Shown here piece after piece: positions 56,225 through 64,000 of a stretch of 64,000 nt of DNA (position 1 is its first letter; each line of letters begins with the position of its first letter). Source of the stretch: Lewinellaceae bacterium (GTDB lineage Bacteria > Bacteroidota > Bacteroidia > Chitinophagales > Saprospiraceae); NCBI GenBank assembly GCA_020636215.1, contig JACJYG010000009.1, positions 1 to 64,000 of the forward strand. Reading direction: 5' to 3'. Both the position numbers and the translations under genes were made by a program. The notes beneath the pieces were generated by a model that had not been told where the DNA came from, ran no database searches, and saw nothing but the letters and a program-made list of their open reading frames with translations.

Positions 56225-57328
56225 ATGCGGTTGCCTAAAGTTGCCAGGCTGAGCCTGAGGATTCTGGTGTTTTTCCTGCTACTGGTGTTGGTTTACCTCG
56301 GCCTGGTGCTGGCTTATGGCACTGCTGACGATTGGCAGCCGGAGCGCGAAGTAGTCCTCGAGCCTTATCAGGAGGCGCTTCAGCCGGTGGTCAAGGACAG
56401 TATTCTATCCTTTACTACCTGGAACCTGGGCTACGGTGGGCTGGGGGAGGAGTCCGACTTTTTTTACGACCACGGCAATATGTTTTTTTCAGGAGCCCGG
56501 ATGGTGCGCCCTTCCCGGGAACTGGTAGAAAAAAATATTGCCGGGGATACTCTTTTCGCCCGTTCCACCCGCTCGGATTTTTTCCTCTTCCAGGAAGTGG
56601 ACTACCGCGCCAAGCGCAGTTATGGCATCAACCAGTTTGAAGAGATAAAGGAGGTTTTACCAGGCTATGCAGCTTATTTTTCACCTAATTACAAGGTTTC
56701 CCGCGTACCCATTCCACTATTTGAACCATGGAGGGCTTATGGGCAGGTGTTGAGCGGCCTGGCTACCTATTCCCGCTTCCAGCCCATTGAATCAATCCGG
56801 TATCAATTGCCGGGCTCCTTTAATTGGCCTACCCGGATATTTCAACTCGACCGATGTGCTGCGCTGCACCGTTACCCCGTCGCTAATGGAAAGCAGCTGG
56901 TGGTGATCAACATCCACCTTTCTGCTTACGATGCAGATGGTGCTCTGAAAAAAGAGCAAATGGCCTTTCTCCAGAAATTACTCCTGGCAGAATACGAAAA
57001 AGGGAACTATGTCCTCGTAGGTGGAGACTGGAATCTCTGCCCACCCTATTTTCGGTTTGACGGTTTTATGCCGGGTAATACGCAAGGATACTCCCAGATT
57101 AATATTGAAGACAATTGGATGCCGGCAGGATGGAACTGGGCTTACGACCCACGCCTGCCCACCAACCGAAAAGTCCGCACACCTTACAAAGCGGGTGAAT
57201 CCTTTATCACTATTATTGACTTTTTCCTAACCTCGCCCAATATCAAACTCCGCACGATTAAGGCTATCGATCAACAATTCCGGTATTCTGACCACCAGCC
57301 GGTCTGGATCGAGGTGGAATTGTTGTAG
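56225..57328 (+). CDS. Membrane-anchored endonuclease/exonuclease/phosphatase (EEP) family protein
   Basis: A 367-residue protein with one N-terminal membrane segment (about 10-32; LSLRILVFFLLLVLVYLGLVLAYG) and an EEP-fold domain outside. Catalytic segments: FTTWNLGYGG (Asn), LFQEVD (Glu, metal), VINIHLSAYD, VLVGGDWN (Asp/Asn), and SDHQPVWIE (Asp-His at the end). The family hydrolyses phosphodiester bonds in nucleic acids, phosphoinositides or related molecules; substrate unknown. Facing the periplasm is inferred from the anchor. Confidence 0.85.
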   Translation: MRLPKVARLSLRILVFFLLLVLVYLGLVLAYGTADDWQPEREVVLEPYQEALQPVVKDSILSFTTWNLGYGGLGEESDFFYDHGNMFFSGARMVRPSRELVEKNIAGDTLFARSTRSDFFLFQEVDYRAKRSYGINQFEEIKEVLPGYAAYFSPNYKVSRVPIPLFEPWRAYGQVLSGLATYSRFQPIESIRYQLPGSFNWPTRIFQLDRCAALHRYPVANGKQLVVINIHLSAYDADGALKKEQMAFLQKLLLAEYEKGNYVLVGGDWNLCPPYFRFDGFMPGNTQGYSQINIEDNWMPAGWNWAYDPRLPTNRKVRTPYKAGESFITIIDFFLTSPNIKLRTIKAIDQQFRYSDHQPVWIEVELL

Positions 57329-57513
57329 GATGGTTGTTTTCTATCCGCTCTAATCCTTAAAAAGGTGATGAATATTAGCTTCCGGGTTGAGAAATATCAT
57401 TCCTGCTGGGAAGGGCTATGGCTACCTTTATTGCCGTTGTTAGGCTGTGCTTTATTGAGATACAGCCAATTACAGTCCTAAAATGCATTATTGCCAGAAA
57501 AAATCTTCTCACC

Positions 57514-60282
57514 ATGAATGACGTAAAATATGTTTACACCTTTGGCGACAAGAAAGCGGAAGGGAATGCAAAAATGAAAGAATTGCTGGGTGGCAAAGGC
57601 GCCAACCTGGCCGAGATGAACCTCATTGGCGTACCGGTGCCTCCGGGTTTTACCATTACGACTGAAGCCTGCGCGCATTACTACAAAAAGGGCAAGCAGG
57701 AAGTACTTCAGCTGCTGGACAGCCAGGTTCGGGCCGGCGTCCGTTCGGTCGAAAAGGATACCGGAAAAGTATTTGGGAACCCCGACAACCCCCTCTTGCT
57801 TTCCGTCCGCTCTGGCGCCCGGGCTTCCATGCCGGGTATGATGGATACGGTGCTCAACCTGGGTATGAATGATAAAGTTGTAAAGGGTTTTGCCCAAAAA
57901 ACAGGCAATGAACGGGCTGCTTGGGATTCCTACCGCCGGTTCATTCAGATGTATGGCGATGTAGTGATGGACCTGAAACCCGAGAACAAAGAAGATGATG
58001 ACCCCTTTGAAGTGGTGATCGATGAAATGAAAGAAGAAAAAGGGGTGCAGGTAGATACAGAACTTACCACCCAGGACCTGATCGACCTCTGCGGCCGTTT
58101 TAGCCGCCTGATCGAAAAGCGCACGGGGAAGGCATTTCCCCAAGATCCCTGGGAACAACTTTGGGGTTCTATCACAGCAGTGTTTGACAGCTGGATGAAC
58201 GACCGGGCTATTCACTACCGCGCTTTGAACGGCATACCAGCCGAATGGGGCACCGCCGTCAACGTACAAGCCATGGTATTTGGCAATATGGGTAATGATT
58301 CCGCTACCGGTGTGGCTTTCACCCGCGACCCTGCCACCGGCGAAGATGTCTTTACCGGTGAATACCTCATCAACGCTCAGGGCGAAGACGTAGTAGCGGG
58401 CACCCGTACGCCGCAACAGATCACTAAAGAAGGATCCCAGCGTTGGGCGAAATTGGCCGGTGTTTCCGAAGAAGAGCGCAGGAAACTTTATCCTTCACTG
58501 GAAGAGGCAATGCCGGGCCTGTATTTCGAACTGGATGAAATACAGCAAAAACTGGAAGACCACTACCGGGATATGCAGGACCTGGAATTCACCATTGAGC
58601 AAGGCAAGCTTTGGTTGTTGCAAACCCGCAATGGAAAACGTACAGGCCAGGCCATGGTGCAGATCGCCATGGAGATGATGGATGATGGCATACTCAACGA
58701 AAAGGAAGCGCTCCTGCGTGTAGAGCCAGCCAAACTAGATGAGTTGCTGCACCCGGTATTCGACCTGGATGCGGTAGCTGCCGCGAAAGAGATCACCAAA
58801 GGTTTGCCGGCTTCCCCTGGTGCAGCCTCCGGTCAAATCGTTTTCTTCGCCGATGAAACCGTCGAGTGGGCGCAGAAAGGTAAAGCAGTCATTCTGGTGC
58901 GTAAAGAGACTTCACCGGAAGATATCCAGGGCATAAACTACGCCAAGGGCATTCTGACCAGCCGGGGTGGTATGACTTCACATGCCGCCGTTGTAGCACG
59001 GGGGATGGGCAAATGTTGTGTATCCGGCGCCGGCGCTTTACATATTGACTACAATGCAAAAACGGTTTCTGTTAACGGTACGGTCTACAAAGAAGGCGAT
59101 TGGATCTCCCTCAACGGAACAACCGGACAGGTGTTTGAAGGCAAGCTTCGGACGCGCCAGGTATCCCTCAGCGGCTACTTTGGAAAACTAATGGATTTGT
59201 CGGATCAGTATGCCCGCCTGAAGGTAAGGGCTAATGCCGATACTCCGGAGGATGCTATTACCGCCCGCAACTTTGGTGCTACCGGTATTGGCCTGTGCCG
59301 TACGGAGCATATGTTCTTCCAGGGCGACCGCATCGTTGCCGTTCGGGAAATGATCCTGGCGGAAGACGAGGAAGGGCGCAAGGAAGCACTTGCCAAGTTG
59401 TTGCCCTATCAGCGCGAAGATTTTGAAGGGCTGCTGGAAGCAATGGAAGGCTTACCGGTGACCATCCGCCTGCTCGATCCGCCGCTGCATGAATTCCTGC
59501 CCAATACGGAGGAAGCTATACAGTTCATGGCGGATGACATGAACATCCCAGTGGAACGGATCAGAGAGCATATCGAAGAACTTCAGGAAGTCAACCCGAT
59601 GCTGGGGCACCGCGGTTGCCGCCTGGCTAACACTTATCCGGAAATATCGGCTATGCAAACCCGCGCCGTCCTGGAAGCCGCCCTCAACCTGAAGGCCAAA
59701 GGGGTTAAGGTGGATCCTGAGATTATGATCCCCTTGACTACGGTTGGCAACGAGTTAAAGATGCAGCGCGACTTTATTCGCGACCTTGCCCAGCAGGTTT
59801 TCAAGGAAAGAGGAGACTCCATTCCGCTGAAGATCGGGACGATGGTGGAGGTGCCGCGTGCAGCGCTTGTAGCCGACAACCTGGCCAAGTGCGCCGACTT
59901 CTTCTCCTTTGGTACTAACGACCTGACGCAGATGACCATGGGCTTCTCCCGGGATGATGTCGGCAAATTCCTGCCCATCTACCTGGAGAAAGGGATCTTG
60001 CATGCCGACCCCTTCCAGACCATCGACCAGGATGGCGTCGGGCAACTGGTGCAAACAGCCGTTAAATTAGGCCGGCAAACGAAGCCGGACCTGATGACTG
60101 GCGTCTGCGGCGAACACGGCGGCGACCCAGCTTCCATCGAATTCTTCCACCGCAGCGGCCTCAATTACGTGAGTTGTTCCCCTTACCGGGTGCCGATCGC
60201 ACGCCTGGTGGCCGCTCAGTCGGTGGTGAAGGAACAAATGAATATCAGAGATAAGGTTTTAACGGGCGTCGATAGCTGCTGA
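57514..60282 (+). CDS. ppdK: Pyruvate phosphate dikinase
   Basis: Interconverts pyruvate, ATP and phosphate with PEP, AMP and pyrophosphate. The ATG at 57514 (MNDVKYVYTFGDKKAEGN; 922 aa) is chosen because the frame upstream to 57418 is not family-like. ATP-grasp N-terminal domain with GGKGANLAEM; phosphohistidine segment GMTSHAAVVARGMGK (His490); PEP-binding TIM barrel with GLCRTEHMFF and GVCGEHGGDP (Cys865). Followed by a strong terminator and a CBS-domain gene. It can act in gluconeogenesis from pyruvate, which the rhamnose/uronate pathway also supplies. Confidence 0.95.
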   Translation: MNDVKYVYTFGDKKAEGNAKMKELLGGKGANLAEMNLIGVPVPPGFTITTEACAHYYKKGKQEVLQLLDSQVRAGVRSVEKDTGKVFGNPDNPLLLSVRSGARASMPGMMDTVLNLGMNDKVVKGFAQKTGNERAAWDSYRRFIQMYGDVVMDLKPENKEDDDPFEVVIDEMKEEKGVQVDTELTTQDLIDLCGRFSRLIEKRTGKAFPQDPWEQLWGSITAVFDSWMNDRAIHYRALNGIPAEWGTAVNVQAMVFGNMGNDSATGVAFTRDPATGEDVFTGEYLINAQGEDVVAGTRTPQQITKEGSQRWAKLAGVSEEERRKLYPSLEEAMPGLYFELDEIQQKLEDHYRDMQDLEFTIEQGKLWLLQTRNGKRTGQAMVQIAMEMMDDGILNEKEALLRVEPAKLDELLHPVFDLDAVAAAKEITKGLPASPGAASGQIVFFADETVEWAQKGKAVILVRKETSPEDIQGINYAKGILTSRGGMTSHAAVVARGMGKCCVSGAGALHIDYNAKTVSVNGTVYKEGDWISLNGTTGQVFEGKLRTRQVSLSGYFGKLMDLSDQYARLKVRANADTPEDAITARNFGATGIGLCRTEHMFFQGDRIVAVREMILAEDEEGRKEALAKLLPYQREDFEGLLEAMEGLPVTIRLLDPPLHEFLPNTEEAIQFMADDMNIPVERIREHIEELQEVNPMLGHRGCRLANTYPEISAMQTRAVLEAALNLKAKGVKVDPEIMIPLTTVGNELKMQRDFIRDLAQQVFKERGDSIPLKIGTMVEVPRAALVADNLAKCADFFSFGTNDLTQMTMGFSRDDVGKFLPIYLEKGILHADPFQTIDQDGVGQLVQTAVKLGRQTKPDLMTGVCGEHGGDPASIEFFHRSGLNYVSCSPYRVPIARLVAAQSVVKEQMNIRDKVLTGVDSC

Positions 60283-60333
60283 AAAGCATCGGGCCATTTA
60301 TGATCCAATGACAGGGTGTGTTTTTACATACCC

Positions 60334-60379
60334 AGCCCAGGTCGCCGCCGCCCTCTTGGGGCGGGTGGCGCCCTGGGCT
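60334..60379 (+). terminator. Terminator after ppdK
   Basis: AGCCCAGG (60334-60341) pairs with CCTGGGCT (60372-60379); the inside is also GC-rich and partly paired (GCCGCC...GGGTGGC). A short T-rich TTCTCT follows. Confidence 0.7.
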
Positions 60380-60419
60380 TTCTCTATTGGAGTGATTCAA
60401 TGAACAAAACCAACAACTT

Positions 60420-60800
60420 ATGCAGGTTAAAGATCTCATGGTATCGCCAGTGGTGGCAACCACCGTCGAAAGCGATGTCGCTTATGTGCGGGAATTGATG
60501 GAGCGAAAGGGCGTCAGCTGTATTCCAATTGTTGGCCCTGCCGGTGAAGTCAAAGGGATCATTACCACCGATGATATTATAGGCCTGCCCGATGAAAGCC
60601 TCAATGCTACGGAGGTAATGGCCCGGCAGGTGTTTGCGGTGGCCCCTACGGACAGCGTTCAGGCAGCCGCTCAAGAAATGCTGTCTCGGAATGTCCACCA
60701 CCTGGTGGTCATGGACAACGGTAAGCTGGCCGGTATGCTCAGCTCGCTGGATTTTGTGAGAATGGTGGCGGAAGAAGTTCCAGTGGCCTCCAGGCCATAG
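60420..60800 (+). CDS. CBS-domain protein
   Basis: A 126-residue protein made of two CBS motifs (about 1-60 and 65-125) with VSCIPIVGPAGEVKGIITTDDI and HHLVVMDNGKLAGMLSSLDFVRMV. Such tandem CBS pairs bind adenine nucleotides and sense energy state. It follows ppdK by 137 nt, after a terminator, so it likely has its own control. It may regulate or sense AMP/ATP changes; partner unknown. Confidence 0.9.
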   Translation: MQVKDLMVSPVVATTVESDVAYVRELMERKGVSCIPIVGPAGEVKGIITTDDIIGLPDESLNATEVMARQVFAVAPTDSVQAAAQEMLSRNVHHLVVMDNGKLAGMLSSLDFVRMVAEEVPVASRP

Positions 60801-60832
60801 CCTTTTACCCCAGGCTTTTAGTTGCCCAGGGT

Positions 60833-62254
60833 CTATTCCAGTTCAGCGATTTTTTCCTGAAGCCAGTTTACGCTTGCGATGTTTTTGGTTGCCTTTATTT
60901 CCTCTTTTAATTTCTCGATGGATTTTAGGTCTCCTGGCATAGTCCGAGTAAGTTTTTTGGTGAATTTTATGAGGTTGGCATAGTTCTTTCTTCGATTGAC
61001 AGGGATGTCTTTGTGACGGTTCAAGAAGGCCCTGAAGCTGTCAAATAAAGAGTAGAGCGGTTCAAGCTCCTCAATTTCATAATAAGTTGCTAAGAGCATA
61101 GCCTTGGAGCCAAGGTTATATGCCACATCTTCATATTCCACGTTTCTCAATTGTTCCAGGACTTTGTCATATTTTTTTTGAAAGAAATAGACCTGTGCTA
61201 GATTATAAGTGACCGCATTGCTACGAAAAGATTCCGGCAATTTTTCAGAATAGGAGTTGATGAAATTTTCCGCCCAGGAATATTTGCCAAGGCGAAGGGC
61301 GATATTGACAATGTTTTTGAAATACCAGGGTGAAAGTTCTCCCTCGGTAAACAAGATTTTTTTATCTATAAGATCTTGGTAAAGAAGGAATAACTCATTG
61401 GTAAAACTGTGGTTCCCTTGATTGATTTTACGAATACAGTAATTTTGAGCGGCCATGTATAACACATCCTTGGCTTCATTGGGAGGGAATTTTAAGGAAT
61501 AATTATCCAAAAGGTATTTAAGGCGATAGTAGTGTTCCTCTTTTTCTGCTTCCGTCAAAGTCAGGTAAATTTGATAGTATAAAGCGATAGGAGGGTATTT
61601 CTCAAAGTCAATTTTGCTCAGATGCTGGATTATTTCCTTGACGAAAAGTAACTCATAGTCATGAGACACAAAAGTTTGCTGAGTGATAGCGGCGCAGAGT
61701 ATCCGAAGTTTTTCCGCCAGGTAAAAAATATCCAGGTTGTTGGCGATGTCTTCGATGTTTGTCCTATCGGAACGTTTGGTCTCAAATTCGGTTAGATTGT
61801 AATAGTTTTGCTCGATACTGTACTGATGGTAGTAATAAGAGCCCGACCGGTAGGGCTGTTTTTCGGAAAGCCGTCTTGCAGTGCGCATCGCAGAGCTGTA
61901 TAATTCAGGCACCTTTTTTTTGCCGACAGCCTCCATCAGGTAAGCAGCCTGCTGAAGGGTCTTAGTCTCATAGGTTTGCTGAGCCAGGTATCCTTCCACT
62001 AGTTTCAGCAGGTCGGAGCAGTATTTCCGGAACCGCACATCATCAAATTCCTTATCAGCCTGAAGCACTTCCCATATCCGTTCCTTTTCAAGGCTGCCCG
62101 GGTCCTGGTTGTTGATGGCGTTGAGAAAGATCTCGTACAGTGCTACCAACTCTTCACTCCGGTTGAAGTATGGAGATTGAATATATTTCCGGCAGCGGTT
62201 CTGTTCGTACTTGTCGAAATGTTCAAGGATAGAGTACAATTTGCTATTGTACAT
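60833..62254 (-). CDS. Helical-repeat protein of unknown function, 473 aa
   Basis: I do not recognise a named family. The whole chain is predicted helical from its composition: many Leu, Tyr, Glu, Lys, Asn with about 34-40-residue periodicity (for example NAVTYNLAQVYFFQKKYDKV), as in TPR-like or similar solenoids. It begins MYNSKLYSILEHFDKYEQNR with no signal peptide, so it is cytoplasmic. It is divergent from the secreted surface-protein gene (start 62546). A role as chaperone, scaffold or regulator for it is a guess from position. Confidence 0.82.
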   Translation of the reverse strand: MYNSKLYSILEHFDKYEQNRCRKYIQSPYFNRSEELVALYEIFLNAINNQDPGSLEKERIWEVLQADKEFDDVRFRKYCSDLLKLVEGYLAQQTYETKTLQQAAYLMEAVGKKKVPELYSSAMRTARRLSEKQPYRSGSYYYHQYSIEQNYYNLTEFETKRSDRTNIEDIANNLDIFYLAEKLRILCAAITQQTFVSHDYELLFVKEIIQHLSKIDFEKYPPIALYYQIYLTLTEAEKEEHYYRLKYLLDNYSLKFPPNEAKDVLYMAAQNYCIRKINQGNHSFTNELFLLYQDLIDKKILFTEGELSPWYFKNIVNIALRLGKYSWAENFINSYSEKLPESFRSNAVTYNLAQVYFFQKKYDKVLEQLRNVEYEDVAYNLGSKAMLLATYYEIEELEPLYSLFDSFRAFLNRHKDIPVNRRKNYANLIKFTKKLTRTMPGDLKSIEKLKEEIKATKNIASVNWLQEKIAELE

Positions 62255-62277
62255 ATTATTAATAATTTTTATCTTTG
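62250..62277 (+). promoter_or_regulatory. Candidate plus-strand promoter for the surface-protein gene
   Basis: ATTG followed by a 20-nt AT-rich spacer and TATCTTTG (62270-62277), matching the TAnnTTTG promoter type. It overlaps the start of the divergent 473-codon gene and would give a leader of about 260 nt before the ATG at 62546. Confidence 0.5.
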
Positions 62278-62545
62278 TTCATGAGGTTTACCTCCCTCAA
62301 AGCGGGAAATACCCAAAATTAGGTAATTTTTTTGAAGCCATTTTCGGCTCTTCCAGCTAAAGCCCTGATGATAAGTTACTTTTGCCGCAATAGCCGTCCA
62401 AAAATAAGTGGCGATTTTGAAACCCCGCAAAAAAATTATCGTTAATACCAGAGAAATGTTGTATTTTGTCGAGGTAATAAGCAATGATTAAGCTGTTTGA
62501 AGATTAGGCTGTTAGAATTAGCAATGATTTTAAAATCCACGAACC

Positions 62546-64000
62546 ATGAATGTATCTTTACGAAAGCAAATTCTGTTCATCCTGCTGCTAGCGCTGGGGG
62601 TCCCATTGGGGCTTTTTGCCCAGAATATCAACGTTAGCCTGTTCCAGGGGCAGGTTTACAGGGATACGTTCATATCCCAACCCAACAATCCTAACCTGCT
62701 GATTAGCCCACAACACGGAACGGTCAGTTATCCGGAGAGCCCGCAGCACCACTTCAATTTAACGTATACGCCTGCTCCAGACTTTATTGGAACGGATGTC
62801 GTGCGCTTCCGGGTGTGGAAAACGACTGGCAGCGCAATTACCTTTATTTACCGCGAGTATCGCTTTACCGTAGCGCCTTCCAATGTTGTGGCGGTGCATG
62901 ATAATGTCACTACTACCGCCGGCACGCCCGTCACCATCAATGTCTTGCGCAATGATTCCACGAGCAACGGCGTACTCATCCTGAAGAGTATTCCTTTGGT
63001 CAATAATGGGGTTGCAACAATGAATCCGGCGGACTCCACTGTCACCTTCACGCCTGCTCCAGGTTTTGAAGGCATCGCCTATTTGAACTATGCGGTATGT
63101 GACGACCTGGGGGCCTGCGACAATGGAACGGTGAGTGTGATCGTCCTGGGCCAAAGCGCCAGCACACCGGATACCATGCGCATCTTTACCAAGAAAAACC
63201 GCCCGCAGAACGTTTTTGTCCCCAATGAATATCTCCTGACTGGCGCTCCGGCTAATGGCTCTTACGATGATTCCGGCGATGTGCCGGTTTATATGCCAAA
63301 CCCGAACTATGTGGGCTATGACTATATCCTTTTCGACTATAACGGAGTGGATAAAGTGGTGGAAGTCAGGGTGCTGAACCTGGGAGATAATGCCTTCGCA
63401 TTTGATGACCAGTTCTACATGACGCCCTATGATGGGGAGCGCGAGTTCAACGTGCTGGCCAATGACTATTATGGGGTCAATTCCAGTTGTTTTTATGTGA
63501 CCAGTGCTGCGCAGTATGGCACGGTTCAGTATGTACCTGGCCAGGATGTAAAGGGCGTGGTTCGGTATACGCCACCTGCTGGTTTTACGGGGGTTGATTG
63601 GTTTACTTACTCCACCTGTCCGCCCAATACTCCGGGCAATCAGGAAACAGCAACGGTCTTCGTTTTTGTAAGTAGTTTCGAGCCATCGGCTTCCACCTTC
63701 CGGATGAGCACTCCTAAGCTGACACCGCTCGTAGTCGGATACAGCGTGCCCATCACCCAGTTTTCTTTTTCTATTGAGGCGCCTGCCGACCTCGGTACGG
63801 TCAGCTTCCTGCAGGGCAACGTGGATACGCTGATCTACGGCCAGCAGGTTACCGGATACAACCTCATTCTATACGTACCCAATAGTAACGTTAGCAGTGG
63901 TTTGGACGATTTCGAGCTTAAGTATTGTGTCCTGACCAACGGCGTTTGCAGTTACGAAAAAACGGTTAAGGTGGATGTCGAGATCCTTGATCTTGGCGAT
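62546..64000 (+). CDS. Large secreted protein with Ig-like/cadherin-like repeats (partial, runs off window)
   Basis: The frame opens at ATG 62546 and stays open for 485 codons to the window end, so the 3' part is missing. Signal peptide MNVSLRKQILFILLLALGV...LFAQ (cut near 26). Then repeated beta-sandwich modules with the Big_9/VCBS-like cores (FTPAPGFEGIAYLNYAVCDDLG, VYMPNPNYVGYDYILFDYNG, YTPPAGFTGVDWFTYSTCPP): four to five repeats of about 90 residues. It is likely exported by T9SS, but the C-terminal sorting domain cannot be seen. Adhesion or gliding-related surface role is inference. Confidence 0.85.
   Translation, partial: MNVSLRKQILFILLLALGVPLGLFAQNINVSLFQGQVYRDTFISQPNNPNLLISPQHGTVSYPESPQHHFNLTYTPAPDFIGTDVVRFRVWKTTGSAITFIYREYRFTVAPSNVVAVHDNVTTTAGTPVTINVLRNDSTSNGVLILKSIPLVNNGVATMNPADSTVTFTPAPGFEGIAYLNYAVCDDLGACDNGTVSVIVLGQSASTPDTMRIFTKKNRPQNVFVPNEYLLTGAPANGSYDDSGDVPVYMPNPNYVGYDYILFDYNGVDKVVEVRVLNLGDNAFAFDDQFYMTPYDGEREFNVLANDYYGVNSSCFYVTSAAQYGTVQYVPGQDVKGVVRYTPPAGFTGVDWFTYSTCPPNTPGNQETATVFVFVSSFEPSASTFRMSTPKLTPLVVGYSVPITQFSFSIEAPADLGTVSFLQGNVDTLIYGQQVTGYNLILYVPNSNVSSGLDDFELKYCVLTNGVCSYEKTVKVDVEILDLGD

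Overview
The window reads as a chromosome segment of a marine or environmental member of the Bacteroidota, most likely a Saprospiria-type bacterium (Lewinella/Phaeodactylibacter-like). The reasons are: a fused ResB/CcsA cytochrome c biogenesis protein, a PorT-like barrel, a secreted protein with a type IX secretion (T9SS) sorting tail, promoters of the Bacteroidota TAnnTTTG type, weak Shine-Dalgarno signals, and moderate GC. No rRNA, CRISPR array, phage or transposase gene is visible. The species assignment is inference.

Layout. 1-3775: a small lipoprotein and the 1037-residue cytochrome c biogenesis protein. 4122-13838 (minus): two very large genes (1801 and 1412 codons) that I do not recognise. 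14101-31087 (minus): fifteen tightly packed genes, many with 4-nt start/stop overlaps. In order of transcription they encode uronate isomerase, KDG kinase, KDPG aldolase, a three-part TRAP transporter, altronate dehydratase, rhamnulose-phosphate aldolase/lactaldehyde dehydrogenase, rhamnose isomerase, a rhamnulokinase-like kinase, LutABC, an NCS1-type permease and a 57-residue membrane protein. Together they look like a route for uronate plus L-rhamnose, the two backbone sugars of rhamnogalacturonan. Rhamnose would be split to DHAP and lactate, and LutABC would carry lactate on to pyruvate. A fragment of a rhamnogalacturonan-acetylesterase-like gene lies just upstream, followed by a divergent GH38 glycosidase (31511-34894).

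34900-38519: an 18-bp tandem repeat, cytidine deaminase, a saccharopine-dehydrogenase-like enzyme, a flippase-like membrane protein, and a 211-bp inverted repeat. 38545-41314 (minus): a TolQ/TolR-like pair with a zinc-ribbon protein and an outer-membrane barrel. 41696-43945: a T9SS-exported protein. 44183-44365: tRNA-Pro and tRNA-Val with a clear promoter and terminator. 44924-48916: a class II ribonucleotide reductase interrupted by a 475-residue HNH intein placed exactly at the active-site cysteine. 48975-60800: housekeeping genes (SDR, ferredoxin, sodium:solute symporter, mutS, dapB, an EEP hydrolase, pyruvate phosphate dikinase, a CBS protein). 60833-64000: a helical-repeat hypothetical protein and the start of a large secreted Ig-like surface protein that runs off the window.

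Best candidates for undescribed biology are the giant two-gene locus, the TolQR-like module with zinc ribbon and periplasmic beta-domain, the NCS1/57-aa pair inside the rhamnose/uronate operon, and the intein with a non-standard C-terminal splice junction.
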